Assembly (NCBI GenBank): GCA_964386535.1 | Contig: CAYLRY010000067.1 | Coordinates: 1-8,500, forward strand | From: CAYLRY01 sp964386535 | Lineage (GTDB): Bacteria > Chloroflexota > Dehalococcoidia > Dehalococcoidales > UBA3254 | Length of the DNA stretch: 8,500 nt | Direction: 5' to 3' | In this document: piece by piece, positions 6,344 through 8,500 of the stretch | How the letters are laid out: each line of letters opens with the position of its first letter | Numbering within the stretch: position 1 is the first letter of the stretch | The notes under the pieces: model-generated | The model's input: the letters and a program-made list of their open reading frames with translations, nothing else | Databases searched by the model: none | Told to the model about the DNA's origin: nothing | Made by a program: the position numbers and the translations under genes

Positions 6344-7600
6344 CTATAGTTCTAACAGTTTAAGTTCTTCGTCAATAAAAAAGTCTCTGTAAGAACTTGG
6401 GACTTTACTTTTAAAAGTACCATCGCTGTTAATTTCCAAATGTGATATTGTATTTGTATGTCTCTCACGTTCAAAAAATATTACTTGGCTATTTACTTTT
6501 GATTTCCCTTTTTGTGATAAACTATAACGAAAACGATTAATCGTAAAATCGCTATGAGTTTCTATTAAAAAAGTATTATTATCTCTGGCTGCAGCATTAA
6601 ACAAGAATGAACCAAATGCAGCTTGTGCTTTAGGGTGTAAATGTACCTCAGGCTGTTGAATTGAGAAGCAATAATCCTTCGAAGATAGTATTTCTACAAT
6701 TAAAGGTAAACTTTGAGAAACGCCATATCCGACATTTGGTAGTTTTATTTCTGTATTATCATACTTTACTACTATTTCAAAAGGAGAAGCTGTTTTTGCA
6801 CCATAATTCTTTATACATATCTCATCATAGAGATTTGACTCTTTGCCAAATTGATTAAGAATTTGAAGGATTCTTGCAGACTCTTTTTTCTTAGAGTTTG
6901 AAAACAGTTCTTTTAAAAGTGATGGGATATGCTCTCCTTCGGGAGAAAATTTCACCTCATAAGACTCATATATTCTTTTTGCCTTTGCACGAATAGGGGC
7001 AAGCCAAAGAAACCGCTTATATAATAATGGTTCTGCAGCGAATGGCGTTGATGTTCGTTTATTTTTATTGTCAAATTCATTCTCCAAAAGCGAAAAAAGT
7101 ATAAAAAAAGGCAGCTTATGATATGGAATATCAATCTTCTTATAGTTTTTACTGTAGTTAAAATCTTGTGACCAACTAAGAAATGAAGAATCAATTATAT
7201 CTCTTGTGCGATAATGTATTTGTTTTCTGGTTATCTTCATTAGATAATCAGTATCCTCTGTTTGATATTTAATCAGGGAAACTTTAGGTATTGATTTGTA
7301 TTCTTTAAACTCCAAAAGAACTCTTCTTACAGAGGTCTTTTCATTGTAAGGAACTTCAATTCCTATTCTGAAAAATTTGTCTATTGAATTACGATTAATA
7401 ATTTCATCAAAATATCCAAGTTCAACTTCGGAGTTATTAAACTGTTCGTTAAACCAGAATTCTCTAGAATTTATAATGTTAATTAGTTTTAGAATAGAAG
7501 TTTTTCCTGTACTATTTTCTCCAACAAAAAAATTAACATCTTTAAGTGTTATGACCTGCTCATCAAAGCCTTTGTAATTTTTGATATATATTTTTTTCAT
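6344..7600 (-). CDS. AAA15/OLD-like ABC ATPase, probable sensor or regulator of the PIN nuclease
   Basis: This 418-residue soluble protein is an SMC/ABC-type ATPase like those in OLD, Septu (PtuA) and PARIS (AriA) systems. It opens with MKKIYIKNYKGF, usual for this group. Walker A is GENSTGKT (27-34). The signature-like segment VGYGVSQSLP spans 290-299. Walker B and D-loop are IQQPEVHLHPKAQA (314-327, E318 the likely catalytic Glu). The switch histidine lies in ETHSD (347-351, H349). Residues of about 60-270 form the insert between the ATPase halves, which in relatives dimerises and senses partners. No TOPRIM domain follows: the chain ends about 65 residues after the switch, so nuclease activity must come from a separate protein, here the PIN product encoded 3 bp downstream. 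Gene composition is about 30% GC by eye, far below the flanking genes, suggesting horizontal arrival. A promoter-like box lies about 50 bp upstream. A defence role is inferred from architecture and neighbours. Confidence 0.92.
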   Translation of the reverse strand: MKKIYIKNYKGFDEQVITLKDVNFFVGENSTGKTSILKLINIINSREFWFNEQFNNSEVELGYFDEIINRNSIDKFFRIGIEVPYNEKTSVRRVLLEFKEYKSIPKVSLIKYQTEDTDYLMKITRKQIHYRTRDIIDSSFLSWSQDFNYSKNYKKIDIPYHKLPFFILFSLLENEFDNKNKRTSTPFAAEPLLYKRFLWLAPIRAKAKRIYESYEVKFSPEGEHIPSLLKELFSNSKKKESARILQILNQFGKESNLYDEICIKNYGAKTASPFEIVVKYDNTEIKLPNVGYGVSQSLPLIVEILSSKDYCFSIQQPEVHLHPKAQAAFGSFLFNAAARDNNTFLIETHSDFTINRFRYSLSQKGKSKVNSQVIFFERERHTNTISHLEINSDGTFKSKVPSSYRDFFIDEELKLLEL

Positions 7601-7643
7601 AATTAAATTATTTTGATTAGTTGGTGTCTCTCTTTTTCAATAA

Positions 7644-7662
7644 GGCATAACAAAGTTATGCC
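7644..7662. repeat. Perfect 8-bp palindrome upstream of the ATPase gene; possible operator
   Basis: GGCATAAC-AAA-GTTATGCC is a perfect inverted repeat with arms 7644-7651 and 7655-7662. Its dyad spans the -7-like box on the minus strand and lies 44 bp upstream of the ATPase ATG. This is the geometry of an operator at which a dimeric repressor would block a promoter. A 5'-UTR stem-loop is the alternative, but the 3-nt loop and lack of a T tract argue against an intrinsic terminator. No dedicated regulator gene is visible in the window. Confidence 0.45.
7651..7658 (-). promoter_or_regulatory. Probable -7 promoter box for the ATPase-PIN pair
   Basis: On the minus strand this reads TAACTTTG, an exact match to the Bacteroidota -7 consensus TAnnTTTG. 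It was the only such match found in the gap upstream of the ATPase, and it predicts a 5' leader of roughly 40-45 nt. The -33 element is poor: the nearest TTG or TTTG words (7684-7690) are 25 bp or more away, wider than usual. A weak or regulated promoter would fit, especially as the box lies inside the palindrome. Confidence 0.38.
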
Positions 7663-7884
7663 CTTTCTTCTGTTAATGTTAGTCAACAAATGAGGTTCGG
7701 ATATACCTACTTTTATTATGATTATTTTTGACATGCTTTATTTTGATATTCATGATTGAAAGAATATTCTCCATTACCTTTAATTTACTAGTTTCTTCTT
7801 CCCTTGAATCTGTTTTGATAGTTCAGCCATTTTGGTGCAGCGGGTAATTATATACACTCTGATAATTAACGTTTAAAATTACGT

Positions 7885-7907
7885 TGTTTTGTTTATCTAA
7901 CAAAACA
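7885..7907 (-). terminator. Hairpin shortly after the RT stop; weak terminator candidate
   Basis: Minus-strand TGTTTTGTT-AGATA-AACAAAACA is a perfect 9-bp inverted repeat with a 5-nt loop, starting about 25 nt after the RT stop codon. Position suits a 3'-end signal for the RT transcript. The stem is AT-rich with few G-C pairs, and no continuous T run follows, so it would be weak by itself. It might also be a protein-binding dyad. Confidence 0.3.
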
Positions 7908-7931
7908 TTTCAGTTTAAATAATGTGTCTAG

Positions 7932-8500
7932 TCAATTTTGCGATTTGGTCAAATACGAATATAGCCCCACCATCTCCACAAACTTCTTCTTTCCTTCCAG
8001 GGTGAGGAGGTACTGACTTACAAGATGGGCGGGAGCTTCATTGAGCCTGAAGTTTTTACAGGTGGCCAGGTATGGGCCGAGCATGTTGAGGGTGTGGAGC
8101 TGGGCCTTGAGCTTCCGCTTGTACTTCCGGTTGACACTGGGCTTTTCGTTGGCCACGATGCCGGTGACCGTCTGGCGGGAGGTGGACTTCCGGATACGGG
8201 TCTTCCGGCGGTTCAGGGTGAAGCTGTGCTCCCCCAAGATCCGGGTGACCGATTCTAAAAATCCGGCTTCCGGAGGCCTTTCCCCCGAAAAGGTGAGGTC
8301 ATCGGCATAACGGGTGTAGGCATATCCGTACTTCCGGGCGAGAAGGGCCAAACCGGCATCTATTCCGAGACAGACGAAGTTGGAAATGACGGGCGACAAC
8401 GGCGACCCCGTAGGCAGGGAATGGCGGTAAGTGCACAACAGGGCTAGCGCCGAGGCCAGATTAGGATCGAAATGAAAGGGAGGCCCCAGGAAGAGCTTCC
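7932..8500 (-). CDS. Retron-type reverse transcriptase, C-terminal part (5' end off the window)
   Basis: 188 codons are visible before the right edge and the frame is still open there. No ATG occurs in the visible upstream part, so the start lies beyond base 8500. Retron RTs are usually about 300-400 residues, so roughly half is present. Visible motifs in order: LPTGSPLSPVISN (RT motif 4), YTRYADDLTFSG with the catalytic YADD encoded at 8298-8309, GEHSFTLNRRKTRIR (motif 6), and RQTVTGIVANEKPSVNRKY in the region where retron RTs carry the diagnostic VTG (8160-8168) used in recognition of their own msr RNA. The chain ends about 95 residues after VTG with LEGKKKFVEMVGLYSYL, typical for retrons, and has no C-terminal fusion. 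The enzyme would make multicopy single-stranded DNA from a cognate RNA encoded upstream, off the window. Group II intron RTs lack this VTG segment and carry a maturase domain, so that reading is unlikely. Composition matches the helicase gene rather than the adjacent ATPase. Confidence 0.85.
   Translation of the reverse strand, partial: KLFLGPPFHFDPNLASALALLCTYRHSLPTGSPLSPVISNFVCLGIDAGLALLARKYGYAYTRYADDLTFSGERPPEAGFLESVTRILGEHSFTLNRRKTRIRKSTSRQTVTGIVANEKPSVNRKYKRKLKAQLHTLNMLGPYLATCKNFRLNEAPAHLVSQYLLTLEGKKKFVEMVGLYSYLTKSQN
7937..7945. repeat. 9-bp direct repeat, copy 2 (TTTGCGATT)
   Basis: This is the second copy of the word at 5566-5574. It lies within the last codons of the RT gene, exactly where composition drops into the AT-rich ATPase-PIN block. 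If the repeat marks an insertion, the block would have entered at the 3' tip of the RT gene. The match is short and chance cannot be excluded. Confidence 0.2.

Larger units (their letters stand above)
7601..7931. other. 331-bp AT-rich non-coding stretch between RT and ATPase genes
   Basis: No gene is supported on either strand. The stretch contains a perfect 9-bp-stem hairpin shortly after the RT stop, a 5-bp inverted repeat AACGT/ACGTT nearby (about 7869-7885), and the palindrome with an embedded -7 box about 40-60 bp before the ATPase start. It is one of the most AT-rich parts of the window and separates the RT from the ATPase by too much to suggest simple translational coupling. This favours separate transcription of the ATPase-PIN pair. 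Confidence 0.7.

Noticed and set aside
7644..7662. Integron attC-like core sites in GGCATAAC/GTTATGCC
   Set aside because: The arms resemble but do not match RYYYAAC/GTTRRRY, the dyad is only 19 bp, and there is no integrase or cassette array.
5303..7931. CRISPR array, tRNA gene or transposase in the gaps
   Set aside because: No regularly spaced repeats, no cloverleaf-like sequence ending in CCA, and no transposase motifs or terminal inverted repeats were seen.
8025..8310. Plus-strand frames opposite the reverse transcriptase
   Set aside because: They are antisense to a frame with YADD, VTG and other RT motifs, and show no features of their own.

Overview
The window looks like part of a defence island from a Bacteroidota-type bacterium. 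This assignment is moderately supported: starts have weak or no Shine-Dalgarno sequence, there is a perfect TAnnTTTG -7 box upstream of one gene, and the protein families fit. It is not proven. All recognisable genes lie on the minus strand, so transcription runs from high to low coordinates.

In transcription order: (1) The right edge (7932-8500) holds the C-terminal 188 residues of a retron-type reverse transcriptase. Its N-terminus, and any msr-msd RNA, lie beyond base 8500. (2) A 331-bp AT-rich non-coding stretch (7601-7931) carries a hairpin just after the RT stop, then a promoter-like TAACTTTG box inside a perfect 8-bp palindrome. (3) A tightly packed AT-rich pair follows: a 418-aa AAA15/OLD-like ABC ATPase (6344-7600) and, 3 bp later, a 174-aa PIN-domain nuclease (5816-6340). 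(4) A 513-bp gap (5303-5815) holds hairpins and possible remnants but no convincing gene. (5) A GC-richer 1742-residue protein (74-5302) combines a DEAD/DEAH helicase core, a DUF1998-like region and a C-terminal Vsr/DUF559-like nuclease domain. (6) Its stop codon overlaps the start of another gene (from base 77), which runs off the left edge and may encode a partner helicase.

Three modules are therefore present. A retron-like RT and a helicase-nuclease operon share similar, GC-richer composition. A low-GC ATPase-PIN pair sits between them and appears to have been acquired separately. The ATPase-PIN pair is the best candidate for a little-described two-gene immune system: an ATP-driven sensor controlling an RNase. 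The helicase operon resembles DISARM-type and related multi-helicase defence systems, but no methyltransferase or PLD gene is visible, so it cannot be called DISARM. Whether the three modules cooperate or are only neighbours cannot be decided from this window.
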